Source: Tieghemostelium lacteum (Eukaryota; Evosea; Eumycetozoa; Dictyosteliales; Raperosteliaceae). Taken from it: a stretch of 64,000 bases of DNA. The stretch is from contig LODT01000037.1 of the NCBI GenBank assembly GCA_001606155.1, forward strand, positions 1,178,001-1,242,000, given 5' to 3'. This document shows, piece by piece, positions 10,814 to 20,914 of the stretch (position 1 is its first letter; each line of letters begins with the position of its first letter). The position numbers were made by a program, and so were the translations under genes. The notes under the pieces were generated by a model. It was not told where the DNA came from. It saw nothing but the letters and a program-made list of their open reading frames with translations, and made no database searches.

Positions 10814-12270
10814 CCAAACCAATATCTATTCCATCCATATTCCCCAGCATTAACATCTGGCACACCACCACTGTACTCACAATCATTTTACCCCATTCAA
10901 TCTACTGCTTATAATAGTTTTTTAAACAATAACTCTCCAACTCCAAAAGATGAGGTTTTAAGAACTGTAAATATAATTGACGATAAAATTAATAATAATA
11001 AAATTTCAACACCAATAACCACCACTACCACCACTACAACAACAACTACAACATCAACACCAATTAACGTAAATTCAGATATAAATCAAAATAATATTAA
11101 TAATAAGAACTCACCACCAATGTTATCAACACCAGTAATACCACTAATGAGAAAACTAATTAAACCTAAAATAACATCATCAATGGTAACATCCAAACCA
11201 AAATTAGACTTCTTTAAACTCGAATACGTCTTGCCAAATCAGATATCTCAAATATATTTATTTGAAAATAATAATTTTTTCATCTATTGTCCAAATACAA
11301 GTTACTGCTACAAACAAGAATCAATTGATGGTACAGGTGCTCCTACATTTGGATCACTTTCACAGTCTACAATGAACGGATCAATGTGCTGTTTAGTAGA
11401 ACAAGATACATTATATTATATATTGGACTCGACCATATTCTCTATTGAGTATAAAAACTTAAAGAGACAATCATCAATACCATTTCTCCCTACTAGTAGT
11501 GGTGTATTTCCAGTTCTTATGAATTATCATCCATATTCTAAACAATTATTAGCATGTTATTCTGTAGGTATTCATATGGTCCTTTCCCCTTTCATTTTGA
11601 TTTATTAACATTTCTGATTCAATACCTAGCAAGGAACAATGAAAATTGTAGGATCATCACAATCTAGAATTATATCATCTCAAAAGAAAGTGATTGAAGC
11701 TGACCACATTGATAACTATTTTGTTGTATTGCTATCCTCTAATAATATATTTAGTTTAATGTTCATTGATACCCAATCAAACAAAGAAACTGAGGTACCT
11801 ATAAAAGGTTTAGGAGGTTTAAATGAATTTAATATCACAGGAATGAAAGCCTTCAATGATAAAATTGTTATCATTCAAAATGATCAATTATGTAAGTACT
11901 AGTATTAATTTAATAATTTTTTAATTTAATATTAATAATTATAATAGGTTTATATAAATTTGATTTGGTATCTGATAATTTTATAACTTATCTATCAAGA
12001 ATTTCTTTAAAAGACAAGCCAGTTCAAGTTAGCTTTTTGAACTCAAAATATTTGATTTTGACTCAGAGAGCTGAGGGTTCAAATGCTATTAGAGTTTTGG
12101 ATTATTCCACACCACCAGTTATAAATGAAGAAACTACTGTCTATTTGGATGAAAATGAACATATCACCTCAATCTCAAATACTGTTGTAAATACTGAAAC
12201 CAAATCAACATTTCTCATTGGAACACAAAATGGAACTTTTTATCAATTTGAATTTTCATTTCTTAGCTAG
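8328..12270 (+). CDS. LisH-CTLH protein with two RRMs and a beta-rich C-terminal domain
   Basis: Five exons: 8328-8398, 8460-8756, 8827-11563, 11630-11891 and 11948-12270, giving 1229 residues. The introns are 61, 70, 66 and 56 bp with GTATGT, GTATGT, GTAGGT and GTAAGT donors and TAG acceptors. Residues 1-90 form LisH plus CTLH (LILQYLKKNGFKDTYRKFQQ, then ESGLFFDLNYVEELIIDGRY) and align with the N-terminus of Topless-type corepressors. A disordered SES-, Asn- and Ser-rich region follows. RRM1 is at about 478-550 (ILRVKGFNSS, GTIFVAYCDLRNA) and RRM2 at about 560-636, together resembling the Mei2-type RRM pair. A poly-Gln tract (10769-10813) comes next. Residues from about 917 to the end are beta-rich with LIGTQNGTFYQFEF near the end, as in WD/propeller blades. 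It probably links dimerisation to RNA binding; the exact role is unknown. The junctions are strong because the frame is open right across 8828-11563. Confidence 0.85.
9193..9250 (+). repeat. AGCGAA/AGTGAA hexanucleotide repeat encoding a Ser-Glu run
   Basis: A short run of AGCGAA/AGTGAA units inside the LisH/RRM gene encodes alternating Ser and Glu. On the opposite strand it makes a spurious Leu/Ser-rich ORF. Confidence 0.7.
10726..10816 (+). repeat. CAA tract plus upstream 15-bp minisatellite
   Basis: Four near-identical 15-bp units (CAACCACCACAATCA) encode QPPQS repeats and run into about 15 CAA codons encoding poly-Gln. Length polymorphism between strains is expected. Opposite-strand poly-Val and +1-frame poly-Asn ORFs here are artefacts. 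Confidence 0.8.
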
Positions 12271-12413
12271 TGTAGTGCTTGTAAATAAATTATTATACTT
12301 AAAACCATCAATCTGTTTTGTATAACTTACTGGTTTATATGAATCATTTAATTTATTTGAATTTCAAGCCAAATTCCAAAAACTTAATTTATTTTGGGTT
12401 GACCCAGATATTA

Positions 12414-12434
12414 TTTTTTTTTTTTTTTTTTTTT
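12414..12434 (+). promoter_or_regulatory. Oligo(dT) tract upstream of SH3 gene
   Basis: A run of about 21 T residues lies some 31 bp before the ATG at 12466. T runs at this distance are typical of dictyostelid core promoters, near or just upstream of the transcription start. Confidence 0.45.
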
Positions 12435-12465
12435 CATATTTGATTTCATATCAATTATTGTCAAA

Positions 12466-13227
12466 ATGAGTTTCAAACCATCTGCAGGATCACCCCTAAA
12501 ACCATCAGCATCACCATTGAAACCAGTAGGTGCACCATTAAAACCATCACCAGTAGGTGCACCATTAAAACCATCACCACAACCACCAGTTGGAGGACCA
12601 GTTAAACCACCACCAACAGGTGCACCATTAAAACCATCACCAGTAGGTGCAGGATCACCGCTAAAACCATCACCACAACCACCAGTTGGAGGACCAGTTA
12701 AACCACCACCAACAGGTGCACCATTAAAACCTTCACCACAACCCCCTCTTAAACCATCAACAACCTCGCCACCACCACAATCAACCAACACACCACCACC
12801 AGTTGCAACTAGACCACCAGTTGCTAAACCACCACCAACATCAACTCCAACTCCAACTCCAACTCCAACACCACAACCAGTTTCAAGACCCCCACCTCCA
12901 AAAGGTAATCTATTAATAGTTTTTAAAATTCAAAAACAATATTCTCATATTAACATTTAAATTTATATATATATAGCACAACCTAAAAAACAAGAGGATG
13001 ATGATGATGGTTGGGATGATGAAGAATTACAAGCTCCAGAAATTTTATGTGTTTGTCGTGTAATTAAAGATTATATTCCAACCAACAACAATACCCTTAC
13101 TTTAATTTTAGATGATTTAGTTTATGTATTTAAAAAGATTAATAAGGATCTTTGGGAAGGTGAATCTAAAGGTGTTTATGGTCAATTCCCTTCAGCATAT
13201 GTACAGGTAACTTCATTGAAACCATAA
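12466..13227 (+). CDS. Proline-rich repeat protein with C-terminal SH3 domain
   Basis: Exons 12466-12904 and 12977-13227 (72-bp intron, donor GTAATC, acceptor ATATAG) give 229 residues. Residues 1-145 are repeats of KPSP-V/T-GAPL and QPPVGGPVKPPPTG units, potential SH3 or profilin ligands, and end in a PTPT run. Exon 2 holds an acidic DDDDGWDDE stretch followed by an SH3 fold: VCRVIKDYIPTNNNTLTLI (RT loop), DLVYVFKKI, LWEGES (conserved Trp), GVYGQFPSAYVQ (3-10 helix). The same polypeptide thus carries both an SH3 domain and proline-rich stretches, suggesting an adaptor for actin or endocytosis that could self-associate. Without splicing the frame would end in unrelated sequence at 12960. Confidence 0.88.
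12567..12731 (+). repeat. 96-bp coding tandem repeat
   Basis: A segment starting at 12567 recurs with an offset of 96 bp at 12663. About 68 bp are near-identical between the copies (encoding PSPQPPVGGPVKPPPTGAPL), implying recent duplication or conversion within the proline-rich region. Confidence 0.7.
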
Positions 13228-13340
13228 AGATTACATTTAAAAACAAAGTATTGTATTATATTTGTTGTACAACACCTCTAAAATAATAAAAGAACAAACT
13301 TATTTATTTAAATTAATTTGGTAGCATGTGTTTATTATAT

Positions 13341-14380
13341 TTATTTATTTTTTAAAGAACCTTTTGCAACTTTATTAGTCATTACATCTACTAATTCTGG
13401 AAGAATTGGTTGAAGATAGGTACCAACTTTTGCTTTTAGTTGTGGGATAACTTCTCTTTTGTTGCATCTCTCAGTTTTCAATACAATAGTTGCACATTGA
13501 TCAGCAGTCATAAAACTATGTGATTCTCTTTCAATTGGTTTACCATCAATAGTTGCAACTTTTTGATGAAAATCGGTGAGAACAAAACCTGGACATATTA
13601 TAGAAATTTGAATTTGATTAGATAGTTCATTTCTCAATGAATTAAAGAAGCCTTGAACTGCATGTTTACTGGCAGAGTAGCTAGTTCTCAATGGTGTACC
13701 ATATTTACCAGCCAATGATGAAACTACAACAATTGAACCTTTTTGTTGTTTAAGATAAGGTAATGCAAATGAGGTACAATAAACTAATGAGAAATAATTA
13801 ATTTCCATGTTATCTCTAAATATTTTAAATCTATCTTGACGAGATTCAATTTGATCAAGTTTATCAAATTCAATAAGTGATCCAACACCTGCATTCCATA
13901 CACAAATATCTATTCTATTCCATTCTCTTACTACTCTTTCAATCATTTGTTCACATTCATTTTCATTACATAGATCACATTGAACTACTAATATTTGTTT
14001 TGAATCAATATTTAATTGCTTTACAATATCTTTTTTTAGTTTTTCTAATAATTCAACTCTTCTTGCTACAATTGCAACTCTGAGTAATAAATTGGGTAAA
14101 TATAAAATCTAAACACTAGTGATTCTATAGAGATTTATTATACAAACTTTGAACCTAATTCAGCATATTTAAATGCAATTTTTTCACCAATACCACCAGA
14201 GGCACCAGTAACAATTACAACTTTATTTTTATATGATTCTAATGATTTAATATTGACTTTATTATTTAATACCCATTGAAGTGTTTTAAATGTTAGAATT
14301 AAAAATATGATGACTGATAATACATAATACAATGGAGTCTGTATTAAATAAAGATATAATAAATAAAAATAATAAAACAT
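13341..14380 (-). CDS. Membrane-anchored short-chain dehydrogenase/reductase
   Basis: Exon 1 is 14380-14148 and exon 2 is 14079-13341, 323 residues. The 68-bp intron uses donor GTTTGT and acceptor CAG and yields ELGSKVAIVARRVELL, the expected second beta strand and arginines of a classical SDR. An N-terminal hydrophobic helix (about residues 5-35) anchors it in a membrane. The cofactor loop is TGASGGIG, the NAG motif is WNAGVG, and the active site is SSLAGKYG then YSASK, so the Ser-Tyr-Lys triad is complete. A hydrophobic anchor plus classical SDR core is the layout of the DHRS7/11-beta-HSD-like group, which act on steroids, retinoids or lipids at the ER; the substrate cannot be inferred. It is divergent from the rhamnose-reductase-like gene, with about 110 bp between starts. 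Confidence 0.9.
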
Positions 14381-14491
14381 TTTATTTCACAAAAAGAAAT
14401 ACAAAAAAAATGTAAAATGAAAAATAATGGGTGGGATCTAAACACACAAACATCAAGTGAAAATTCTTTTTTTTATTTTTATAAATATAAA

Positions 14492-15382
14492 ATGCAACAA
14501 CAATATAAAATATTAATATTTGGAGGAAATGGATGGATAGGTGGTAAAATTATAAATTTATTAAAAGATAATAAAGAGATTGAATTTGAATGCAGTCAAT
14601 CAAGATTAGAAAACAGAAGTGATATTGAAAAGGATATTGATAAATTTCAACCAACTATGATTATTAATTGTGCTGGTGTTACTGGAAGACCAAATGTAGA
14701 TTGGTGTGAGGATCATAAGATTGAGACTATTCGAAGTAATGTTATTGGTACACTCAATTTAGTTGATATAGCTAGTCAACATAAGATACATGTAACTAAC
14801 TTTGCAACTGGATGTATATATCAATATGATCAACAACATCCAATGGGATCTGGTATTTCATTTAATGAAGAAGATCCATATAATTATGATGGTTCATTTT
14901 ATTCAAAAACCAAAGCCATGGTAGAAACTCTATTAAAATGTTATGATAATGTTTTGACACTGAGATTAAGAATGCCAATAAGTGACCATATCACTAATGA
15001 ACCAAGAAATTTCATTAGTAAAATTATAAAATATCAAAGAGTTGTAAATATTCCAAATTCAATGTCCATTTTATATGATCTTTTACCTATATCCATTGAT
15101 ATGACATTAAAAGGATATAAAGGTATATACAATTTTGTAAATCCAGGTGTAATAAGTCACAATGAAATTTTAAATCTTTACAAAAATGAAATTGATCAGA
15201 ACTTTACCTATGAGAACTTTTCTGAAGAAGAACAATCTAAAATTCTCAAAGCTGGTAGATCAAATAATCAATTGGATACTAAAAAACTACAATTACTCTA
15301 TCCAAATTTAGATAATATACAAGTTTCTATACAAAAATTATTTCAAAGAATGAAATCTTTTGAAAATGTTAATAATAAATAA
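14492..15382 (+). CDS. dTDP-4-dehydrorhamnose reductase-like (NRS/ER-type) NAD(P)-binding enzyme
   Basis: A single-exon extended SDR. The frame also has an ATG at 14417, but the family begins with KILIFGGNGWIGG just after the methionine at 14492, and the upstream 25 residues (Phe/Tyr-rich) look untranslated; 14417 would leave only 36 bp to the divergent SDR start. Visible motifs are GGNGWIGG (Rossmann loop), NCAGVTGRPNVDWCEDHK, NVIGTLNLVD, and YSKTK (catalytic Tyr and Lys). GRPNVDWCE is characteristic of the epimerase/reductase half of plant nucleotide-rhamnose synthases (UER1 group) and their viral and protist relatives. It would reduce a 4-keto-6-deoxy nucleotide sugar to rhamnose or another deoxysugar. 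The partner dehydratase is not in this window. Confidence 0.87.
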   Translation: MQQQYKILIFGGNGWIGGKIINLLKDNKEIEFECSQSRLENRSDIEKDIDKFQPTMIINCAGVTGRPNVDWCEDHKIETIRSNVIGTLNLVDIASQHKIHVTNFATGCIYQYDQQHPMGSGISFNEEDPYNYDGSFYSKTKAMVETLLKCYDNVLTLRLRMPISDHITNEPRNFISKIIKYQRVVNIPNSMSILYDLLPISIDMTLKGYKGIYNFVNPGVISHNEILNLYKNEIDQNFTYENFSEEEQSKILKAGRSNNQLDTKKLQLLYPNLDNIQVSIQKLFQRMKSFENVNNK

Positions 15383-15407
15383 TTTATTCATTTGTTGATG
15401 TTAAATA

Positions 15408-17135
15408 TTAAAATAATATAACTTTACCAGAACTTCGATTAATTAATTTTTTTTCAGTTAAATTTAGTGATAGAGTTACTAGTGATTGGTTCTTTGATAA
15501 GATATTATTTAGTTTAGTTGAAATATCTTTAGATGATTTATCATTTATAATTGGTGAAGGTAAACTCAAGAATGTTAGAGTTTGATTTTTCTCTAGAATT
15601 TTAAAGAGTGATGAATAGTACTTTTGCACTGAAGTTTTTGGTGATGATATATCCATTATATTCAATTTCTCTAAAGTGTTATTAGTTGATAGTGATTTTT
15701 TTAAATTATTAATGTGTAATGATCCACCTAAATTGGCTTGAAATATTTTAATGGTTGGGTGATTGAGTTGTATAAATTGATTTAAAACTTTATCAGTTAT
15801 TGGGTAGGAGTAAAAAGTGATTTTCTCCAAATGATTATTGTGTGCTAGAGCTTTGACTAGTGACTCTAAAAGTTTAGAGGATTTACAAGTGATACCTAGG
15901 TTACGAATACTAGTTAATCCTTGGAAATTGCTACGTATCAATTGGCAAAAGAATTCAATATTCTCATCTTGAATAGTAAATGAAACAAACTTTAGAGATT
16001 TATGGTATCTTGAAATTAATGGCCAAGTATCCATTGTAATTTTGGCATCTCTTACCACTGATGGGCCTTTCCATAGATGATAGATATATGGAAGTGTGTC
16101 AACTTGTTGATTAAATGACAATAGAATTTGTTGAACTGTTTCATTTTTAATGGATAGATGTTCATCAGCTGTCGAGGAATAGCTTGCTGATTTTACAGAG
16201 AAATGTAAAATTCTAATAGTACTATTATTATTTAACATTTCTACCAGACTTGAATATCTAACTGATTCTGTGCCAAATATCTTTAGAGTACGCAGTGAAT
16301 GATTCTTATTTATTACATTTTGTAGTAAGTGATCATATGGATCTGGGAATGGTTGAAGTTTTTTGAATGGAAACTTTAATTTACTATCATTATCAACTAT
16401 TGTGGTAGTGACAATGCTAATCTTATTAATCAATAGATCATCAAGTGATAGAGAATCAATGATTAACTTTGACAATGAACTCATGTCAATATTAATTCTA
16501 ACTAATAGTAGTTTGCTTAGTGATCTATATTGACAGGTATACTCTAGACCTTTTAATAAAACCTCATCTGGACTACCGTTTACAAATTTAAATTTTCTTA
16601 ATCCATTAGATGTTGATTTATCAATACTGTCTAATAATGGATACAAATCCATTTGGTCACTACTAAAACTAGAAAACTCTAATTCTAATGAATTAAAATT
16701 ATGAAATGGAGCACTTTCAAAAAGAGCACGGGTGGATTCTATAGTCTCTGTACGACCATTTACAATATATAGTGACTTTAGAGTGTTTGAATACTCTCTT
16801 AGATTATCTTTTAATTTATAATGGTCATAATTAAATGTAATCTGTGATAGTGTGTCATCCAGATTAGAAACCATAGACCGAATTGGTTCAATACCATCAG
16901 GGTGAAGAGATAATCTAACATTTTGTCCCTTTTCCAATAATCTATTTACTTCTAATGTAGTTTGTTTATTTAATACTCTACATTTAATAGGTATTCTCTT
17001 TACTAATTCTTTCCATTCTTTTGATACTAATTCTAATGTACTAATTATCTTGTATATATAAAAAATTTGATATTTTGGGTAATGATTAATCAATTTTTTT
17101 AATATTAATAAAATAAGATATTTTGGTAAATTCAT
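15408..17135 (-). CDS. F-box/LRR-like dictyostelid protein
   Basis: Single exon of 575 residues starting at an ATG (MNLPKYLILLILKK). The N-terminus has the feel of an F-box: LPKYLILLILKKL, then ISTLELVSKEWKELV. The rest is a series of loosely repeated leucine-rich units (for example LEKLNIMDISS, LEKITFYSYPI, TLTFLSLPSP, LVTLSLNLTEK). Dictyostelids carry large expanded families of such proteins. An SCF adaptor role is an inference from the fold. The stop is only 25 bp from the stop of the converging rhamnose-reductase-like gene, so their 3' UTRs probably overlap. Confidence 0.75.
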   Translation of the reverse strand: MNLPKYLILLILKKLINHYPKYQIFYIYKIISTLELVSKEWKELVKRIPIKCRVLNKQTTLEVNRLLEKGQNVRLSLHPDGIEPIRSMVSNLDDTLSQITFNYDHYKLKDNLREYSNTLKSLYIVNGRTETIESTRALFESAPFHNFNSLELEFSSFSSDQMDLYPLLDSIDKSTSNGLRKFKFVNGSPDEVLLKGLEYTCQYRSLSKLLLVRINIDMSSLSKLIIDSLSLDDLLINKISIVTTTIVDNDSKLKFPFKKLQPFPDPYDHLLQNVINKNHSLRTLKIFGTESVRYSSLVEMLNNNSTIRILHFSVKSASYSSTADEHLSIKNETVQQILLSFNQQVDTLPYIYHLWKGPSVVRDAKITMDTWPLISRYHKSLKFVSFTIQDENIEFFCQLIRSNFQGLTSIRNLGITCKSSKLLESLVKALAHNNHLEKITFYSYPITDKVLNQFIQLNHPTIKIFQANLGGSLHINNLKKSLSTNNTLEKLNIMDISSPKTSVQKYYSSLFKILEKNQTLTFLSLPSPIINDKSSKDISTKLNNILSKNQSLVTLSLNLTEKKLINRSSGKVILF

Positions 17136-17389
17136 TTACTATTTAATTATTTTTTTATAATAATAATAATAATGATAAAAACATTTTAATATCAATTTAT
17201 TGACTATTAGATATGCTAACAATTTTTTATTGAATAAAATTTTGTGAACAAATCAGAGAATTTGACGTAGTTGTTTTTGATTTCATTGAAATTTTTTAAT
17301 AAAAAAAGAGTGTTTATTCAATATTTATTCTCATATTTCTCATATTTACATTATACTTTATTTGTAATAATTCTATAGAATGATTTTGA

Positions 17390-18811
17390 TTAACTCATAA
17401 AGAAAATAGAAGCTGCTTGTTCTACATCTCCTTTTGTACGATTTAATAGTTGGATTGCTTTCTCTCTTGGACAACCGATATTGATTAGTGTTAAGATTTT
17501 TTCTTCAGAGTGTTGCGATGTTGATGGTTGTGGTTGTGGTTGTGTTGGTCTATTTTGAGGAATGTTATTGGCAGATGGTTTATTAACAATTACAGGTTGT
17601 GGTTGTGTTGGTGTAGGTGTATTACTAGTAGTGGTAGTTGTAGTAGAACTATTATTATTATTTGTTGTTGTTGTTGTTGGTGTTAAATAATTTTCAGGTA
17701 ATTCATCTTTTTCACCTAGAAGATCTTTAAGATCTTTTTCATGAAGGAAATCAACTTCCTCAGTACCTATAGCCAAAGTACCTTTACCAAGATTGATAAG
17801 ACATTGATGTCTTTTCAACATGTCCAAACCCAAAATAAATTCAGTATCTTGACCAGCTTGTGAGAGAATAGAAAGAGCAATATTAAAGAAATTAGCACCA
17901 ATACCAATATTAGCATTATGTACACGACCAACAATTTTAGCAGTACCAACACCCTTTGCAATACCATGGAATCTAGTATCACAAATTCTCATTAGACCAC
18001 ACTTTTCAGCACATTTCTCAGACATGATAGATTGTTGAGCACCAGTGTCTACAAAGGCTTTCAATGGTACACCATTAATAGTACAATTGATATACAGCAT
18101 AATTACTCTACCAAATACCTCTGGTGTGTGCTCCATAGCATGTTCCATATTCTTTTCAATATTTTGTTTTTGAATATTTTCATAGATGAGTTTTTGTGCT
18201 TCTGCACCGTAGGGATCAGTAGTGGCCAATGCATTTATTCTTCTTTGTTCTTTAATCATACGAATATATTGTTCCAATTGCTCTTTATCTTCATTTAGAA
18301 TTGCCTGTGCAAATGGTGGGTTATTATTAATAAGATTGGTAAGCTCCTCTAAATTGTTTTTATAATAATTAATCAAAGTGGTAGCATTACTAAATATTTC
18401 TTCAAACATTCTTTGTTGTGTTCTTTGATTTTGTGGTTGTTGTTGCTGTGTTTGTTGTTGTTGTTGTTGTTGTTGTTGTGGTTGTGGTTGTGTTCTCTGT
18501 TGTTGTTGTACTAATTGTTTTTTAATTAAAATTACCATATCAAATGCTTTGATATCGTAATCTTTAATTGTTTTACTATTTTCAAGGATTTTACCTTCAA
18601 AAAATAAATCTTGATCTTTAATTAATATAGTAGTCTTTTAAAAATATAATAATACAATGTTAATAATTTTTATAAAACTATATTGTATTTAAACTCGTAC
18701 CTCAAACTCAAGAGATCTTTTTAGTGTTTCTATATTTTGAGTTGATTCTACCATTATTTGGTAAACTTGTTCTGATTCCTGTAAAAAAACTGTAATTTCA
18801 AAGTTTGACAT
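17390..18811 (-). CDS. ddi1: Ddi1 homologue: ubiquitin-like, retropepsin-fold protease and UBA domains
   Basis: Exon 1 is 18811-18701 and exon 2 is 18634-17390 (66-bp intron, donor GTACGA, acceptor AAAAG), 451 residues. Residues 1-75 form the ubiquitin-like domain (MSNFEITVFLQESEQVYQ, ending DIKAFDMVILIKK). A Gln/Pro-rich linker follows. The helical domain leads into the aspartic protease: LKAFVDTGAQQSIMS carries the DTGA catalytic motif, and ILGLDMLKRHQCLI completes the family signature. After an Asn/Thr/Pro linker, a UBA domain (about 415-451: EEKILTLINIGCPREKAIQL) closes the protein. Ddi1 is a proteasome shuttle and ubiquitin-dependent protease that cleaves heavily ubiquitinated substrates. 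This is a host housekeeping gene, not a retroelement remnant. Confidence 0.95.
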
Positions 18812-19160
18812 GTTTTATATATTAAATGATTAAAATGATTAAAAATTTAATTTAAAAAAAAAAAAAAAAAATAAATTTTGTAGAATTTTGTTTTTGTTGC
18901 ATTTTCAATGAAAATTACTTTAAATTTAACTTTTATTTGTATATTTAAAAGAGTTATATTATTAATATTTATAACTATAACATTTAGAGATTTAAATTTT
19001 ATTTAAATAATCATGATATTTTTGATCAAATCATCAAAATAAAAAAATCTGAAAAAATCCTAAAACTTATCCACAAAAAAGACAACTTCATCCAATTCTA
19101 CTCTTACTTTATAATAAAACTAGTGATAATATTATTTTTTATTTTCAAAATTTATAAAAA
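18812..19160. promoter_or_regulatory. Divergent promoter region, ddi1 / glycoside hydrolase
   Basis: AT-rich spacer between divergent starts with an A tract at about 18854-18871 close to the ddi1 start. A TTTATAAAAA sequence lies directly before the hydrolase ATG. No other feature was recognised. Confidence 0.4.
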
Positions 19161-20812
19161 ATGTTTAAATATCACTACTCAATATTATTTATTTTATGTA
19201 ATATAATTTTAAATCAATCCAATTTATTTTGCATTGCAGCTGGTGTATACAATGGACCAGAATATATCAATGGTGTAAATGGTAAATATATATTTATTAG
19301 AAATATTTAAAATTATATATTAATTTTATTACAGGTGGATATAGACCTGGATGGTCAAATAAAGCATTAGGACCATTAATGGAAAATGCTGGTATAAGAA
19401 GTAATAGAATGTTATTTCCATGTGATTTCTTTGAACAATGGGGTTATAATATTCTATATGATAATGATAGTTTTAAAAGTGCTAAACAAGGAGGTCAATC
19501 TAATTTTACTGCATTTATAACCTTTAAACAAAATGATGGTGGTTTTGTACCCTCTGATATCTATCAGGATATATGGGTAAGTGGACAACCTGGAACTGTA
19601 AATCCAGGTAATTCATTTGCACTTTGTGTATCAAAAATGGTAAAAACATACAAAGCAGATGTAAAGATTTACGAGGTCTATAATGAACCTGATTGGGTTG
19701 CAAATTGGCAAGATACATTAACATGGAATGTAAGTGCACCAACTAACAGTCAATTGGCTAGATTTGATGGTGATATCTATACCTACAATAGATTACTTAG
19801 AATTGTATGGGAAGTAGCCAAGTATTTTGATCCCACATGTTTTATCGCACCTGGTGGTTTAGGTTATACTACATTTTTAGATGCTATACTAAGATACACA
19901 GACAGTGCTTCCAACACCAACCCATCCAATACTGGTAGAAATTATATTGATGCAATGAGTACCCACTTTTATCCAATCTATGCAACCAATAAAAATAATT
20001 CGGACCAATACATGAAAGCATATCAAAACCATCAAAATGCTTTCCAACAAGTATGTAAAAAGTATAATTTTAATCCATCTATATGGATTGTTACTGAAGG
20101 TAAGATATCATTCACTTCCTACTACATTACTACTCAAAAACAAGCATTAATAATCAATACAAATTGAAAATGAATAGTGGGAGTATCAACACAAACTATT
20201 GGTGGATACTATGGAAGTGATTTAATTGCAAGAAACTTTTTCTTGAAACTACCAAGTTATTCAGTAAAGAGTGGTGTTAGACAAAATCATATTTTTGTCC
20301 TGAGTGATGATAATGGTTCATCAGATGCACACTCTAGAATGGGTTTATATTTTGATTATGCAAATAAACCAACAGCCACTATAAAGGAATCAACTAAAGC
20401 TCTAAAGACTTGGGATTATCATTTATTTGATAAAACACTTGATCAAGCAAAAACTATTGAATTTCAATCCAAATTACCAAGTGGTGTTATTGTATTTGCA
20501 TACAGTAATTCAACTTCAACATGTTATCTTATTTGGTCTGATTCCAGTAACTATGATAAAGATGATAATACACCATCAATTAACTGTCCTATTCAATCTA
20601 CTGGTTATTTTAAACAATATGACTATCTAAATAACTATTCTACTTTAGAATTACTTGATGATAGTGTTACTATTGTTACTACTTCAACTCCACTGTTTAT
20701 TTATCAAACTGATAGTCCTAATCCAAGTACCTCTTCAACTCTTAGACAGTCCTCAATAGTTGCATACCTATTTTGTATTCTATTTATTCAATTATTTATT
20801 TTGTTACTTTAA
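19161..20812 (+). CDS. Secreted, probably GPI-anchored glycoside hydrolase (clan GH-A-like)
   Basis: Exons 19161-19281, 19335-20099 and 20178-20812 give 506 residues; introns are 53 and 78 bp. Exon 1 supplies a signal peptide (MFKYHYSILFILCNIIL). Exon 2 reads GGYRPGWSNKALGPLMENAG and later EVYNEPDW, where Asn-Glu is the acid/base pair on strand 4 of a GH-A TIM barrel, then STHFYPIY and IVTE, whose Glu fits the nucleophile on strand 7. Exon 3 gives VGVSTQTIGGYYGSDLIARN and a C-terminal beta domain. The protein ends in a Ser/Thr-rich stretch and a hydrophobic tail (about 25 residues), as expected of a GPI-attachment signal. The GH family (GH39- or GH5-like) and the substrate are not certain; cell-wall, spore-coat or bacterial polysaccharide is plausible. 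The reading frame breaks without both introns. Confidence 0.85.
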
Positions 20813-20914
20813 AAACAAAACTCTCTATTAATCTCTGTTATAATTATAAGTAAAATAAAGGTTTTATTTTAACTTACATTATTATCATTATAAAAAGTGG
20901 CTATACAATATTAT

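Noticed and set aside
10590-10886. Poly-Asn (+) and poly-Val (-) ORFs
   Set aside because: They are other frames of the CAA tract of the LisH/RRM gene.
12411-12791. Gly-rich minus-strand ORF
   Set aside because: It is the antisense shadow of the proline-rich repeat of the SH3 gene.
14417-14491. Upstream ATG for the rhamnose-reductase-like protein
   Set aside because: Adds a 25-residue Phe/Tyr/Lys-rich stretch not expected before the Rossmann strand and would leave 36 bp to the divergent gene; possible but less likely.
17390-18811. Retropepsin-like DTGA protease motif, as in retroelements
   Set aside because: It is flanked by a ubiquitin-like domain and a UBA domain in one intact spliced gene, the layout of cellular Ddi1. 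No other retroelement parts or terminal repeats are near.
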